A stretch of 64,000 nucleotides of DNA from CALBZG01 sp964486295 (GCA_964486295.1 CAZAMF010000003.1:62001-126000), one strand, 5' to 3'. Positions 17,095 through 26,179 are shown, counted from the first letter of the stretch. Notes: generated from the sequence alone by a model not told the origin. Translations and numbers: made by a program.

Positions 17095-17730
17095 ATGAGT
17101 TTCGTCTATCTGTCTGAGTCGGCGAATCCGATGCTGAAAAACTATCTGGCGGAGCAGGGTTTCGAAATCATGGAGATCCATAAAACCGACAGAGTATATA
17201 CGGGCGTAGAAACCCATCCCGACATCTATCTGTGCCGGATCTGCGGCCGGACTGTATGGGCGGGAGAGGACCTCGGTTATCAATATCCTGAAAATATCCG
17301 GTATAATGCGGTCCAGATCGGGCGGCATTTTTTACATAATACGAAATACACTTCCCCTGCGCTGCTGAAAATCGCAGAAGAAAACGGGCTGAACATCATC
17401 CATGTGAAACAGGGCTATACGAAGTGCAATACAGTGGTGGTGGATGACCATTCGCTGATCACATCCGATGAAGGAATTGCCGCAGCAGCTTCGGCGAACG
17501 GTCTGCAGGCACTGTTGATCCGACCAGGCTATGTGAAGCTTCCGGGCTTCCCCTATGGGTTTCTTGGGGGAGCTTCGGGGAAAATGGGAGAGACGCTGGT
17601 GTTCAACGGCAATTTATCGGCCCATCCCGATCACCTTGCCATTAGGCGGTTTATCGAAGAGCGTAGGATCCGGATCCACGATTTCCCCTGCTATGAACTG
17701 GAGGACATCGGTTCCATCATTTTTGAATGA
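17095..17730 (+). CDS. DUF6873 family protein
   Basis: Protein of 211 residues, soluble. CRICGRTVWAGEDLGYQYPENIRYNAVQIGRHFLHN and HVKQGYTKCNTVVVDDHSLITSDEGIA match the DUF6873 family, whose fold resembles the guanidino-modifying enzyme group. The usual Cys/His/Asp catalytic set cannot be assigned with certainty; Cys and Asp in KCNTVVVDDHSLITSD are candidates. It starts three bases after the Gx gene and is followed closely by a radical SAM gene, so the four genes from 16146 to 18819 form one operon. Function unknown. Confidence 0.72.
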   Translation: MSFVYLSESANPMLKNYLAEQGFEIMEIHKTDRVYTGVETHPDIYLCRICGRTVWAGEDLGYQYPENIRYNAVQIGRHFLHNTKYTSPALLKIAEENGLNIIHVKQGYTKCNTVVVDDHSLITSDEGIAAAASANGLQALLIRPGYVKLPGFPYGFLGGASGKMGETLVFNGNLSAHPDHLAIRRFIEERRIRIHDFPCYELEDIGSIIFE

Positions 17731-17748
17731 AGCCGAAAGGGTGAATCA

Positions 17749-18819
17749 ATGAAAGAGCATGCAATCATACCAATTTTTATTCCGCATCTCGGATGTCCAC
17801 ATGCCTGTGTATTCTGCAATCAGAACAAAATCACGGCGCGGCAGCCGCTGGTCCATGTCGAAGATGTGGAGACAATCATCGAAACCTTTCTGCCAACCCT
17901 AAAGGGGCGCGGCCTCAAAACCATCGAGGTGGCTTTTTTCGGCGGAAGTTTTACCGGGATCCCTCTGGAACTCCAAAGGGATTATTTGAGTGTGGCTAAA
18001 AAATATAAGGATCGGGGACTTATCGACAAGATCCATATTTCCACCAGGCCGGACTATATCAACGATGAGATATTGGAATTGCTGAAACAGTACGGCGTGG
18101 ACGTGATCGAACTGGGTGTGCAGTCGTTTGATGAGGAGGTCTTGAAACTGTCTGAACGGGGACACGACGCCGGCGTCGTTTATGAAAGTTCGCGTAGAAT
18201 CAAAGAATATGGATTTGAGCTTGGGATCCAGCTGATGATCGGGCTTCCGGGGGACAGCTTCGAAAAGGATCTTTTTTCCGCAGGGGAACTGGTCAGGATC
18301 GGTCCCTCCATCGCCAGGCTTTACCCGACGGTGGTAATCGAGGGTACAGGGCTTTATGAACTGTACAGGGAAGGCCGGTATCAACCGCTTAGCACAGAGG
18401 AGGCGGTGCGGATTACGAAAGAAATGTATAAAGTGATACAGAAAGCCGGCATCAATATCATCAGAGTGGGGCTGAAAAGCACGGAACTCATCAAAAGCAG
18501 CGCAGGTGATGCCAGCGACGGCAGCCATGGGAGCGTCGCGGGGAACAGCTTCCACCCGGCCTTCCGGCAGCTGGTGGAGGGGGAAATCGCAAAAGAAGAG
18601 TTGGAGGCCCAACTGATTGAACACCTGCAGAAATGTCCCGACAGGACCCGGATCCGGATGCTGAGCAATGAAAAGTCTTTTTCGAATATGATCGGCAACC
18701 GCAAGGTAAATAAAGATTACTTTCAAAATAAATATCCCGCACTCTCCATTGAGTACGGGATCGATAAGGATCTTGAGGATTATTGTTACAGGATTTCCGA
18801 TCCTGCCGAATCGTCTTGA
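17749..18819 (+). CDS. Radical SAM protein, Elp3-like
   Basis: Protein of 356 residues with the radical SAM cluster motif Cys16-x3-Cys20-x2-Cys23 (GCPHACVFCNQ), the glycine-rich SAM-binding FFGGSFTG, and ELGVQSFDEEVL and IQLMIGLPGD. The arrangement is that of the elongator protein 3/MiaB/NifB family (YhcC-like) without an acetyltransferase domain. AAAGGG precedes the start. It is last in the NusG-II operon. Substrate unknown; a role in RNA modification is possible but unproven. Confidence 0.85.
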   Translation: MKEHAIIPIFIPHLGCPHACVFCNQNKITARQPLVHVEDVETIIETFLPTLKGRGLKTIEVAFFGGSFTGIPLELQRDYLSVAKKYKDRGLIDKIHISTRPDYINDEILELLKQYGVDVIELGVQSFDEEVLKLSERGHDAGVVYESSRRIKEYGFELGIQLMIGLPGDSFEKDLFSAGELVRIGPSIARLYPTVVIEGTGLYELYREGRYQPLSTEEAVRITKEMYKVIQKAGINIIRVGLKSTELIKSSAGDASDGSHGSVAGNSFHPAFRQLVEGEIAKEELEAQLIEHLQKCPDRTRIRMLSNEKSFSNMIGNRKVNKDYFQNKYPALSIEYGIDKDLEDYCYRISDPAESS

Positions 18820-18830
18820 TCCGGCCGGAT

Positions 18831-19343
18831 TTACTGCTCGAAGATATTTGTTTTTCCAAGAGCCTTCTGGATAGTCACCGCAATGACGATTCCGGCAGCG
18901 AACTGGCCGATGTTCCAAGGAACTCCGATCCATGGGGAAACCCAGCTTCCGTACATGACCGCTTCTGCCACGAAATAACCAACCACCATAAACAGGCCCG
19001 CCGGGATCATGGCGATGAGGTTCCTTGCAACTGGGCTGAGCTTGGTTTTTTTAGTCAATTCCAGAAGGATCAGGCCGGTGATCATGGCCATCATCCCTTT
19101 AATCACAAAGGTCCAAGGTGCCCACATGGCAAAGCCCGCCAGCAGATCTCCCAATGTAGAGCCGACAGCTGCCGCCACGGTTCCGTATTTCCATCCCAGT
19201 AATAGAACCGCCAGATATATCATGGCATCACCAAGATGCACATAGCCTGTAGTCATAGGGATCGGCACCTTGATGAACATGGTGCAAACCACGATCAAAC
19301 CCATCATTAAACCTGTTACAACGATCTTTTGAGTATTTTTCAT
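18831..19343 (-). CDS. ECF transporter S component
   Basis: Membrane protein of 170 residues, about six hydrophobic segments, typical length for substrate-binding subunits of energy-coupling-factor importers. The block IPMTTGYVHLGDAMIYLAVLLLG is characteristic of the PF07155-type S components for vitamins or precursors. A strong GGAGG lies before the start at 19343 and a TATAAT (minus strand, 19393-19398) about 50 bp upstream. The A, A' and T subunits are not in the window. No riboswitch was recognised in the 50-nt leader, so the vitamin cannot be named. Confidence 0.82.
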   Translation of the reverse strand: MKNTQKIVVTGLMMGLIVVCTMFIKVPIPMTTGYVHLGDAMIYLAVLLLGWKYGTVAAAVGSTLGDLLAGFAMWAPWTFVIKGMMAMITGLILLELTKKTKLSPVARNLIAMIPAGLFMVVGYFVAEAVMYGSWVSPWIGVPWNIGQFAAGIVIAVTIQKALGKTNIFEQ

Positions 19344-19446
19344 TATAATTCCTCCACATGCTCACTAACGCAAAAATGAATGCTCGACACACATTATACT
19401 ACGTAATTGTTTGTTGTGCAGTAAAATATTAAGCGGTAAAATTCTG

Positions 19447-19475
19447 TTGACCTGAAACAGGCACGAGATTAAACT
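19447..19475 (+). promoter_or_regulatory. Promoter of the acyl-CoA dehydrogenase operon
   Basis: TTGACC, 17 bp, TAAACT. The predicted start is near 19482, leaving a leader of about 90 nt that begins with a hairpin. Confidence 0.5.
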
Positions 19476-19490
19476 AAATTTTGGGAGATA

Positions 19491-19531
19491 GTGTGCTTTG
19501 GGTAGAGCAAAAAAGCCCAAGGCATGGACAC
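19491..19531 (+). other. Hairpin in the acyl-CoA dehydrogenase leader
   Basis: TGCTTTGGG (19494-19502) pairs with CCCAAGGCA (19516-19524), and outer GTG/CAC extend it. It is not followed by T, so it is not a terminator. It lies directly after the predicted transcription start. It might stabilise the message or be a regulatory element; no known riboswitch was matched. Confidence 0.4.
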
Positions 19532-19571
19532 ATAAAATATAAACCGGTATGGATAAGAAGGGAGAATCGCA

Positions 19572-20723
19572 ATGGATATCAGCTTTACGGAAGAACAAAA
19601 ACTATTGCAGGAAGCTTTCAGAGCCTTCGTGAAGGAAGAAGTGGCTCCGAACGCAGCGAAATGGGATGAGGAAGATTATTGCCCGACAGAACTGTTTCCG
19701 GCCATGGGGGAAGTGGGGATCTTAGGGATCTTTGTTCCTGAACAATATGGGGGCGTCGGCCTGGGCCATGTGGAAAGAGTCATGGCGCTGGAGGAGATCG
19801 CGCGTCATTCCGGCGGTCTTGCCATGTTTGTATTCACGCATCAGCTGGGCATGGCAGCCATATTGGATTTTGGTACGGAAGAACAGAAAATGAAATATCT
19901 TCCGGGCATGTGCGCCGGAAAAACTATATGCGGGTTGGCTGTCACCGAGCCGGGGGGCGGCTCAGATGTGGCCGGACAGAAGACCTCTGCTGTTTTGGAA
20001 GAAGGAATGTGGAATGTGAAGGGAAGAAAATGCTTCATCACCAACTCCCATATCGCCGATGTGACGGTATTGACGGCGAAGACCGGAGAAGACGATAAAG
20101 GCCGCGCCACCTTCTCCGCCATCATTCTGGAAAAGGGAACGCCGGGATTTGCTCCGGGCAGGAAAGAACATAAAATGGGCCTCCGGGGCTCTGTTACAGG
20201 AGACCTGGTGATGGATAACGCCAAAGTTCCGGAAGGGAATATCCTGGGAACCGTCGGACAGGGCAACGCCATCGCCATGAAGGAAATCGGCGAGGTAGGC
20301 AGAGCCAGCATGACCGCCATCTGCGTGGGCATTCTGCGGGGCTGTGTAGAGGAAAGTGTCAAATTTGCCAACGACAGGATCCTTTACGGCAAACCGATTT
20401 CGAAACTGCAGGCGATCCAGTTCCACATTGCGGAAAACAGGCTGGATTATGAAGCAGCCAGAGCACTTTTGTATATAGCCGCCGCTAAAAAGGACAAAGG
20501 GATCCCTACTACGGTGGATTTCGGTATGGCAAAATTATTTGCGGTGGAAGCGGCATCCAGAGCGGCGAAAAGAACCATTGAACTCATGGGAGGCTACGGC
20601 GTGATGGCCGAATACGACGCGGGCAGATTTTTAAGAGACGCGCTGGCATCGATCTCATCCGGCGGAACCAGCGAGATCCAGAAGATCATCATCGCCGGCG
20701 ACACCATCAAATCGTATAGTTAG
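19572..20723 (+). CDS. Acyl-CoA dehydrogenase family protein
   Basis: FAD enzyme of 383 residues with the three-domain acyl-CoA dehydrogenase layout: N-terminal helices, CGLAVTEPGGGSDVAG and KCFITNSHIADVTVLT in the beta domain, and IELMGGYGVMAEYDAGRFLRDA in the C-terminal helices. Electron acceptor is presumably the EtfBA encoded next. Odd feature: the catalytic glutamate of butyryl/medium-chain enzymes (YEGT) is Gly364 in SSGGTSE, and the alternative site of isovaleryl/long-chain enzymes is Gly243 in EVGR. So it may act on an unusual substrate or mainly as a reductase with another base. Strong AAGGGAG ribosome site. Confidence 0.87.
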   Translation: MDISFTEEQKLLQEAFRAFVKEEVAPNAAKWDEEDYCPTELFPAMGEVGILGIFVPEQYGGVGLGHVERVMALEEIARHSGGLAMFVFTHQLGMAAILDFGTEEQKMKYLPGMCAGKTICGLAVTEPGGGSDVAGQKTSAVLEEGMWNVKGRKCFITNSHIADVTVLTAKTGEDDKGRATFSAIILEKGTPGFAPGRKEHKMGLRGSVTGDLVMDNAKVPEGNILGTVGQGNAIAMKEIGEVGRASMTAICVGILRGCVEESVKFANDRILYGKPISKLQAIQFHIAENRLDYEAARALLYIAAAKKDKGIPTTVDFGMAKLFAVEAASRAAKRTIELMGGYGVMAEYDAGRFLRDALASISSGGTSEIQKIIIAGDTIKSYS

Positions 20724-20747
20724 TCCATCCGGCACTGGAGAGCGTAA

Positions 20748-21584
20748 ATGAACATTATCGTATGCGTCAAGCCTGTTCCGGATCCCGAAAAATATAATCT
20801 GCTCACCATAGACCCGATCACGAAACGGCTGGTGAGGGAAGGGATCCCGACGATCATCAATCCGGCGGACCGGAACGCGTTGGAAGCGGCTTTGAATTTA
20901 AGAGAGAAACACGGAGGCGAGATTGTTGTGCTCAGCATGTCGCCTCTGTTCAGCTCCGATAAAATAACCGAGTGTCTGGCCATGGGGGCGGACAAGGCCT
21001 ACATCGTCAGCGACGCGGCGTTCGGAGGAGCCGATACCTACGCAACCTCCTACACGCTGGCCAAAGCCATTGACAAAATCAAAGAATCAACAGGCTTCTG
21101 TCCGGATCTGATTTTAGGGGGGAACGACAGCGCCGACGGAGCGACATCCCAGGTGATCCCGCAGCTGGGGGAATGGATGGGACTGCCTCATGTCAGTAAT
21201 GTAACGGAGATCTTTGCGCTTGGAGCTTCCGAAACCCGCCTGGATTCCGTGATCCTGAAAAAGAAAACGTCCGAGGGATTCCTGGAATACGAAGTCGGGC
21301 TCCCCGCTGTGCTGAGTATCGCCAGAGGAAGCAACAAGCCGAGGCTGGTCAGCGCCATTGGGATCGTGAAAGCGAGAAGCAAGAAAATCGAAGTGTTTAC
21401 AAAAAATGACCTGGATACGGAAGAAAATAAAATCGGGCCGACAGGTTCGCCGACAAAGCCGGGAGCTCTGATCAGCCCGGATATGAGCAGGCAGGCCAGG
21501 GGATTAACCGGAGAACCTGATGAAATCGCAGGGCAGATATTGGATATTGTCAGAAAAGCAGGCGTGGACTGCCTCAAAGGATGA
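20748..21584 (+). CDS. etfB: Electron transfer flavoprotein beta subunit
   Basis: Protein of 278 residues with the EtfB start MNIIVCVKPVPDPEKY, the nucleotide block ALNLREKHGGEIVVLSM, GADKAYIVSD, DLILGGNDSADGATSQVIPQLGEWMGLP and GLPAVLSIARGSNKPR. It carries AMP or, in bifurcating forms, a second FAD; which of the two cannot be read safely here. It lies between the dehydrogenase and etfA, with an ATGA overlap to etfA. Confidence 0.92.
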   Translation: MNIIVCVKPVPDPEKYNLLTIDPITKRLVREGIPTIINPADRNALEAALNLREKHGGEIVVLSMSPLFSSDKITECLAMGADKAYIVSDAAFGGADTYATSYTLAKAIDKIKESTGFCPDLILGGNDSADGATSQVIPQLGEWMGLPHVSNVTEIFALGASETRLDSVILKKKTSEGFLEYEVGLPAVLSIARGSNKPRLVSAIGIVKARSKKIEVFTKNDLDTEENKIGPTGSPTKPGALISPDMSRQARGLTGEPDEIAGQILDIVRKAGVDCLKG

Positions 21585-22591
21585 CATCGATGAGCAATGT
21601 GAAACATTACAATAATATATTGATTTTCAGCGAATTGCACCACGGCGTTCCTCAAAAGGCATCGTATGAGCTTCTTTCCAAGGCCAGGAGTGTCTTTGCC
21701 GGGGAGGATGTGAAAATCGGATTTGCTGTAGCAGGCAGCCGGATCGAAAATGCCGTTTCCGAATTGTCGAGTTCCGGTGCAGACTTTATTTTCGGGCTGG
21801 AATCTCCGAAACTTGAACTTTTCAATGTGGACTACTTCGCCATGGCCATGACGGAGGCCGTCAAAGCCTGCGATCCGGATGTAATACTGATCGCGGCGAG
21901 TTCGGCCGGTGAGGAACTGGCGCCTACGCTTGGCGTCCGGCTGCACACGGGCGTGGCAGCGCACTGCGTTGATTTCACCATTCGGGAGGACGGGCAGTTT
22001 GTTATGCTGGTGCCGGCTTTTGGAGGCAAGGTCATCGGAGAGATATTGATCCCGGACAGACAAACTCAAATCGCAACGGCGAAGCCCGGTATGTTCAGCG
22101 CGGAAGTTCAGCAACCGAGAGAATGCATCGTTTCGATGCTGGACGTCAGCGCCCTGGAAAGATTTGCATCCCCGATCAAAGCCATTCGTGCGGTTGAAAA
22201 GGAGACGACAGGCCAGCCGCTGGAAGCTGCGGAGGTGGTTGTCTGCGGTGGTTATGGGATCGGAGTCAGGGAAGTCTGGGAAAAGCTGGAGCTTCTGGCT
22301 TCCAGACTGGCCGGAGCGGCAGGCTGCACCAGGCCGGTGCTGGATGAAGGATGGGCTGCGGATGAGAATTCCATGGTGGGAACCAGCGGGAAAACCATCA
22401 GGCCGAAGGTATATATCGGATTCGGGATTTCGGGAGCGGCGCATCATGTTTGCGGAATGAAAGATGCCGGAGTCATCATATCGGTTAATAACGATGAACA
22501 GGCTGAGGTTTTTCAGGTATCGGATTATAAGGTGGTGGGGGATCTGAAAGCGATTCTGGATGAGCTGTTAAGGCAGACGGCTACTCAATAA
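21581..22591 (+). CDS. etfA: Electron transfer flavoprotein alpha subunit
   Basis: Protein of 336 residues. The C-terminal FAD domain shows VVCGGYGIGVREVWEKLELLASRLAGAAGCTRPV, MVGTSGKTIRPKVYIGFGISGAAHHVCGM and ISVNNDEQAEVFQVSDYKVVGDL. No N-terminal ferredoxin domain is present. It starts inside the etfB stop (ATGA), with a second possible start at 21590. Its last 11 bases overlap the convergent nitroreductase gene. It passes electrons from the upstream dehydrogenase or, if bifurcating, couples NADH, acyl-CoA and ferredoxin. Confidence 0.92.
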   Translation: MTSMSNVKHYNNILIFSELHHGVPQKASYELLSKARSVFAGEDVKIGFAVAGSRIENAVSELSSSGADFIFGLESPKLELFNVDYFAMAMTEAVKACDPDVILIAASSAGEELAPTLGVRLHTGVAAHCVDFTIREDGQFVMLVPAFGGKVIGEILIPDRQTQIATAKPGMFSAEVQQPRECIVSMLDVSALERFASPIKAIRAVEKETTGQPLEAAEVVVCGGYGIGVREVWEKLELLASRLAGAAGCTRPVLDEGWAADENSMVGTSGKTIRPKVYIGFGISGAAHHVCGMKDAGVIISVNNDEQAEVFQVSDYKVVGDLKAILDELLRQTATQ

Positions 22592-23240
22592 ATGTGTAGA
22601 TCTCTTCAAGAGGTTTCTTGGCAGGGCCCTTCGGGGTGTCTTCAGGAACCCCCATGGACATGAGCGCCGCCAGGAAGAAGCCTTCCTTTTCGAAGCCCAC
22701 CTCATCTTTCAAAAGTTTCATGATCTCATTCGAGGCGATATTGCCGCTGGTGAGCCAGCAGGTGCCGTATCCGAGTTCAACGGCTTTAAGGCTGAAGTTT
22801 TGCAACGCGGCGCCGAGGCTTTGCAGGCTTGGATTTCTGAGGTCTGTCAGTTCGTGAAGCAGGTCGGACCCGTTTTCGATCCGGCTATATTCGCTATAAT
22901 AAGTATGGATGAACGGAGAAGTAAGAACCAGGGTCAGCACGTTGGCATTCACGCAGAACATGGTGAAGTTTTTGAAGACTTTTCTGTGGCGAAGGGCCTT
23001 CTCTGAGTCGATTTCATCCATTTGTACTGAAATATTCTCGTTTTTAGCCGCTATGGCCAGTATGACCTTCTCAATCAGGGAACGATTTTTGATGGCAATG
23101 AAATGCCAGTTCTGGCTGTTCCTTTCGGATGGCGCCATGCCGGCAGCTTTGATGATCTCGCGGATGTGTTCCTCCGGGATGTCGGTATCCTTGTATTTTC
23201 TAACACTATGACGTTCATCGATTATTTTCTGCAGCTCCAT
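22581..23240 (-). CDS. Nitroreductase family protein
   Basis: Flavoprotein of 219 residues with the FMN-binding start RHSVRKYKDTDIPEEHIREIIKAAGMAPSERNSQNWHF and the late LGYGTCWLTSGN block typical of NfsB-like oxidoreductases. Probably a homodimeric NAD(P)H oxidoreductase; physiological substrate unknown. Its 3' end overlaps etfA. It is followed on the same strand by nothing close, and preceded by the HD-domain gene 60 bp upstream, so the two may be cotranscribed. Confidence 0.85.
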   Translation of the reverse strand: MELQKIIDERHSVRKYKDTDIPEEHIREIIKAAGMAPSERNSQNWHFIAIKNRSLIEKVILAIAAKNENISVQMDEIDSEKALRHRKVFKNFTMFCVNANVLTLVLTSPFIHTYYSEYSRIENGSDLLHELTDLRNPSLQSLGAALQNFSLKAVELGYGTCWLTSGNIASNEIMKLLKDEVGFEKEGFFLAALMSMGVPEDTPKGPAKKPLEEIYTFIE

Positions 23241-23299
23241 AAATCTTAACCCCTAAATCCAAACCCCTACAAAATATCCTTTACACAATATCCCTAAAA

Positions 23300-23881
23300 C
23301 TATATCCGATTAGGACCCATCCAGAATGTCTTGGAATACCGGTTGTTCATGAGGTCGTCCATAGTCATTCCGATATGGGTTTCGATATCGACGATCAGCT
23401 TTTCGGTTTGAGCCTTTTTAGCTGTTATGATTTCGATAGCCATCGGATTGTTCCTGACTTTCTCAAAGACATATTCCATGCGACGCTCCAGTCCCACATA
23501 CTGGTCCTCAAGCACCGTGCGGTCGCCCAGGCATACCAGGTCCAGCTCACGGATGTCAGTTAACTGAGTGGTCAGGGAATAGGTCATATGTTGGCGTATG
23601 ATGCCGGCCTCCTCCTCATAGCCCAGCTCCAGTAGAATATCGGCACCCACGTTCCAGTGCTCGTCGTAGACACGCGCGATGTCATGAAGAAGCCCGGAAG
23701 ACCGGATCAGGCCGATATCAAGCTTGAGTTCCCTGGATTTCAGAGACTTTCCTACCGAAACAGCCACTTCGCTCACTTCCATGCAGTGGCGGATGACGTG
23801 GTCGGGCGTACTGTGTTCGTGCAGCAAAGCCAGGCATTGTTCTCTTGTCAGACGTTTCTTTTTCATGGTTCCATTATACAT
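23300..23881 (-). CDS. HD-domain protein
   Basis: Soluble protein of about 193 residues with an HD phosphohydrolase core: VIRHCMEVSEVAVSVG holds the first His, and SGLLHDIARVYDEHWNVGADIL the HD pair. This class often hydrolyses nucleotides or phosphate esters; the substrate is unknown. Start choice is uncertain: ATG at 23881 (MYNGT) has a fair AAAGAG, ATG at 23866 (MKKKR) fits homolog length, and a TTG at 23902 lacks a site. Confidence 0.75.
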   Translation of the reverse strand: MYNGTMKKKRLTREQCLALLHEHSTPDHVIRHCMEVSEVAVSVGKSLKSRELKLDIGLIRSSGLLHDIARVYDEHWNVGADILLELGYEEEAGIIRQHMTYSLTTQLTDIRELDLVCLGDRTVLEDQYVGLERRMEYVFEKVRNNPMAIEIITAKKAQTEKLIVDIETHIGMTMDDLMNNRYSKTFWMGPNRI

Positions 23882-24002
23882 GATTTGCTCTTTTTTGGGC
23901 AAAATTATTTGCTCGATTTTATTGCAGCTCCCGTCAGATTTTATAAAATTTGATGGCTCTTGCCAGGGTGTGTTTCCGATGTGCCGTTATTTCGATTTGG
24001 CA

Positions 24003-24031
24003 TTCAGATATAAGCATTTCGGGTGTATAAT
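24003..24031 (+). promoter_or_regulatory. Promoter before the patatin gene
   Basis: TTCAGA, 17 bp, TATAAT preceded directly by TG, about 70 bp before the start at 24100. Confidence 0.45.
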
Positions 24032-24099
24032 AGATGCAGATACAGCAGAAAAAGATGAAGCGCCACCATGCTCTGCCGGCTTGGCGCAAGGAGTATAAA

Positions 24100-25239
24100 A
24101 TGGAACAAAAAACAGCTTTCGTCCTGGGCGGGGGCGGCTCAAGAGGGGCCTATGAAATAGGCGTATGGAAGGCCTGCCTTGAGCGGGACATCAAATTTGA
24201 TATTGTCACAGGAACCTCCGTGGGCTCCATAAATGCCGCCATGGTGGCGCAGGATCTTTTTGAGCTTGCTGAGCGGCTTTGGCGCGAACTGGAGACTGAT
24301 ATGATCTTTGATATAGATACTTCCGGTCTGCCGAAGCTCAAGTTCGCCCGTGAAATCGAAATCGCCGGGTTGAGCGCAGAGGAAGGCCTGGCCTACCTGA
24401 GAGAAATGTGGAAGCACAAAGGAGCGCCTGCCACGGGGCTTAACCGGCTTCTGCGCTTCTATATCGACGAGGCGAAGGTCAGGGCGTCTGAGATGGAATA
24501 CGGGCTGGTGATCACGGAAGTGCCATCCCTAAAGGAAAAACAGGCAATCAAGGGGCATTGGCTATTCAAAGAAGACATTCCTGAAGGAAGACTGCATGAC
24601 TTTATCATGGCCAGCGCGGCTTGTTTTCCTGCCGCTCAGGCATATGAGATCGACGGAAGCACCTTCATCGACGGAGGTTATATGGATACGGTCCCCGTGG
24701 GCATGGCGGTCCAGCGCGGAGCGGATCGGGTCATCGCGGTGGATTTGAATACGGGAAATCCGATCCAGAAAATCAGGAGTAAAAATTTCAAAAATCTGAC
24801 CTGGATCTCCAGCCACTGGAACTTGGGGAGCATATTGGTATTCGATAAGGATAATACGGAGCGGATCATGGAGCTGGGTTATCTGGATGCGAAAAAAGCA
24901 TTCGGCCTTTATGACGGAAAGTATTACACCTTCCGGTCCGGGGAATTCAGAGCCGCGGATGTAAAGGATGCAGATGCCGCAGCCAAGGTTTTTGAACTGG
25001 ATCCGCTGAGGGTATATACAAGGGAGACACTGAATATAGCGCTGGCTGAAGAGATCACGAGACTCCGGGAGATCAAGACTCTGGAGCTGCTAAGCGCGGG
25101 AACGCGGGTCATCGCCATGGCCGACAAAGTTAGGAGTCTGCCGCAGGACACTGTAAAGCTGATTGTAAAACCGGTGAGCAGCATGTTGGGCGAAGAAGCA
25201 AGAGCAGCAAGATATCTGCTGACTGAAAAGATTGTGTGA
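24100..25239 (+). CDS. Patatin-like phospholipase
   Basis: Serine lipid acyl hydrolase of 379 residues. The oxyanion loop GGGGSRGAYEIG begins at residue 10, the nucleophile motif GTSVG follows and the catalytic Asp is in DGGYMDTVP. The C-terminal 150 residues are helical and unassigned. The start at 24100 is chosen because AAGGAG lies 6 bases upstream and the patatin fold begins at once; the frame is open further up to 24034. Followed at 33 bp by a sirtuin gene. Lipid substrate unknown. Confidence 0.87.
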   Translation: MEQKTAFVLGGGGSRGAYEIGVWKACLERDIKFDIVTGTSVGSINAAMVAQDLFELAERLWRELETDMIFDIDTSGLPKLKFAREIEIAGLSAEEGLAYLREMWKHKGAPATGLNRLLRFYIDEAKVRASEMEYGLVITEVPSLKEKQAIKGHWLFKEDIPEGRLHDFIMASAACFPAAQAYEIDGSTFIDGGYMDTVPVGMAVQRGADRVIAVDLNTGNPIQKIRSKNFKNLTWISSHWNLGSILVFDKDNTERIMELGYLDAKKAFGLYDGKYYTFRSGEFRAADVKDADAAAKVFELDPLRVYTRETLNIALAEEITRLREIKTLELLSAGTRVIAMADKVRSLPQDTVKLIVKPVSSMLGEEARAARYLLTEKIV

Positions 25240-25272
25240 GGAGCCTGCCGGGCCGGCTGGAAAGGAAAAGCG

Positions 25273-26016
25273 ATGGATGAGAGAGTGAAAAAAATAGTGG
25301 ACAACAGCTCCTATGTTGTATTTTTTGGCGGAGCCGGAGTTTCAACGGAAAGCAATATTCCGGATTTCCGGTCCGAAACCGGGCTATATAATGCACAGAA
25401 ACAATACGGACACAGTCCTGAAACCATGATTTCCCACAGTTTCTTTATGTCTCAAACAGAAACATTCTACGATTATTATAAGAAGAATATGATCTATCCG
25501 GAGGCAAAACCGAACAAAGCGCACCTGGCCCTTGCCCGGTTGGAGGAAGAGGGCAAATTAAAAGCCGTCATCACACAGAATATAGACGGACTGCATCAGG
25601 CTGCCGGCAGCAGGAATGTATTCGAACTGCATGGTTCGGTATTGAGAAATAATTGCACTTCCTGCGGGACGTTCTATGACCTGGCGTATATCCTGGATCC
25701 ATCCAATTGTGTCGACAGGAAAGGCAGGCAGACCCCTGTGCCTTACTGCAGTAAATGCGGAGGGATCGTGAAACCGGATGTTGTCCTGTATGAAGAGCCC
25801 CTGGACGAAGAATGCATCAACGGGGCCGTTGACGCCATCAGAAAGGCGGATACGCTCATCGTTGGCGGCACTTCGCTGGTGGTTTATCCGGCTGCCGGGC
25901 TGATCAATTATTTCCACGGTAAAAATATAATACTGATCAATAAGTCGGATACGCAGTATGATTCCCGGGCCACGCTGGTCATCAGGGACGCCATCGGAAA
26001 AGTGCTGGGAGACTGA
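25273..26016 (+). CDS. cobB: NAD-dependent protein deacylase (sirtuin)
   Basis: Sir2 family, 247 residues. NAD-binding GGAGVSTESNIPDFRSETGLY, TQNIDGLHQAAGS and the catalytic His in ELHGSV are present. The zinc ribbon has CTSC and CSKC. It removes acyl groups from lysine with NAD; in an acyl-CoA-rich fermenter this may reverse non-enzymatic acylation. AAAGGAAAAG precedes the start. No acetyltransferase gene is adjacent. Confidence 0.92.
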   Translation: MDERVKKIVDNSSYVVFFGGAGVSTESNIPDFRSETGLYNAQKQYGHSPETMISHSFFMSQTETFYDYYKKNMIYPEAKPNKAHLALARLEEEGKLKAVITQNIDGLHQAAGSRNVFELHGSVLRNNCTSCGTFYDLAYILDPSNCVDRKGRQTPVPYCSKCGGIVKPDVVLYEEPLDEECINGAVDAIRKADTLIVGGTSLVVYPAAGLINYFHGKNIILINKSDTQYDSRATLVIRDAIGKVLGD

Positions 26017-26070
26017 TGCGCGACGGCCATGGATCCTCCATTTGTGGCAGGGAATCCTGCATTGAAATGT

Positions 26071-26098
26071 TTTAAAATAATCAGGAACATGGTATAAT
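26071..26098 (+). promoter_or_regulatory. Promoter of surE
   Basis: TTTAAA, 16 bp, TATAAT, about 80 bp before the surE start. Confidence 0.45.
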
Positions 26099-26179
26099 AT
26101 AATTTGGCGTTTCAATCGTAAGTGCCGCAAAATTCAAAAGGAATGCACTAAAAGGATTATTAGGATTATTGGAGGGGAA

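Noticed and set aside
21188..22447. 419-residue open frame antisense to etfBA
   Set aside because: Shadow of the real etf genes; no ribosome site or family resemblance. Similar antisense frames at 17899-18933 and 33242-34279 are rejected for the same reason.
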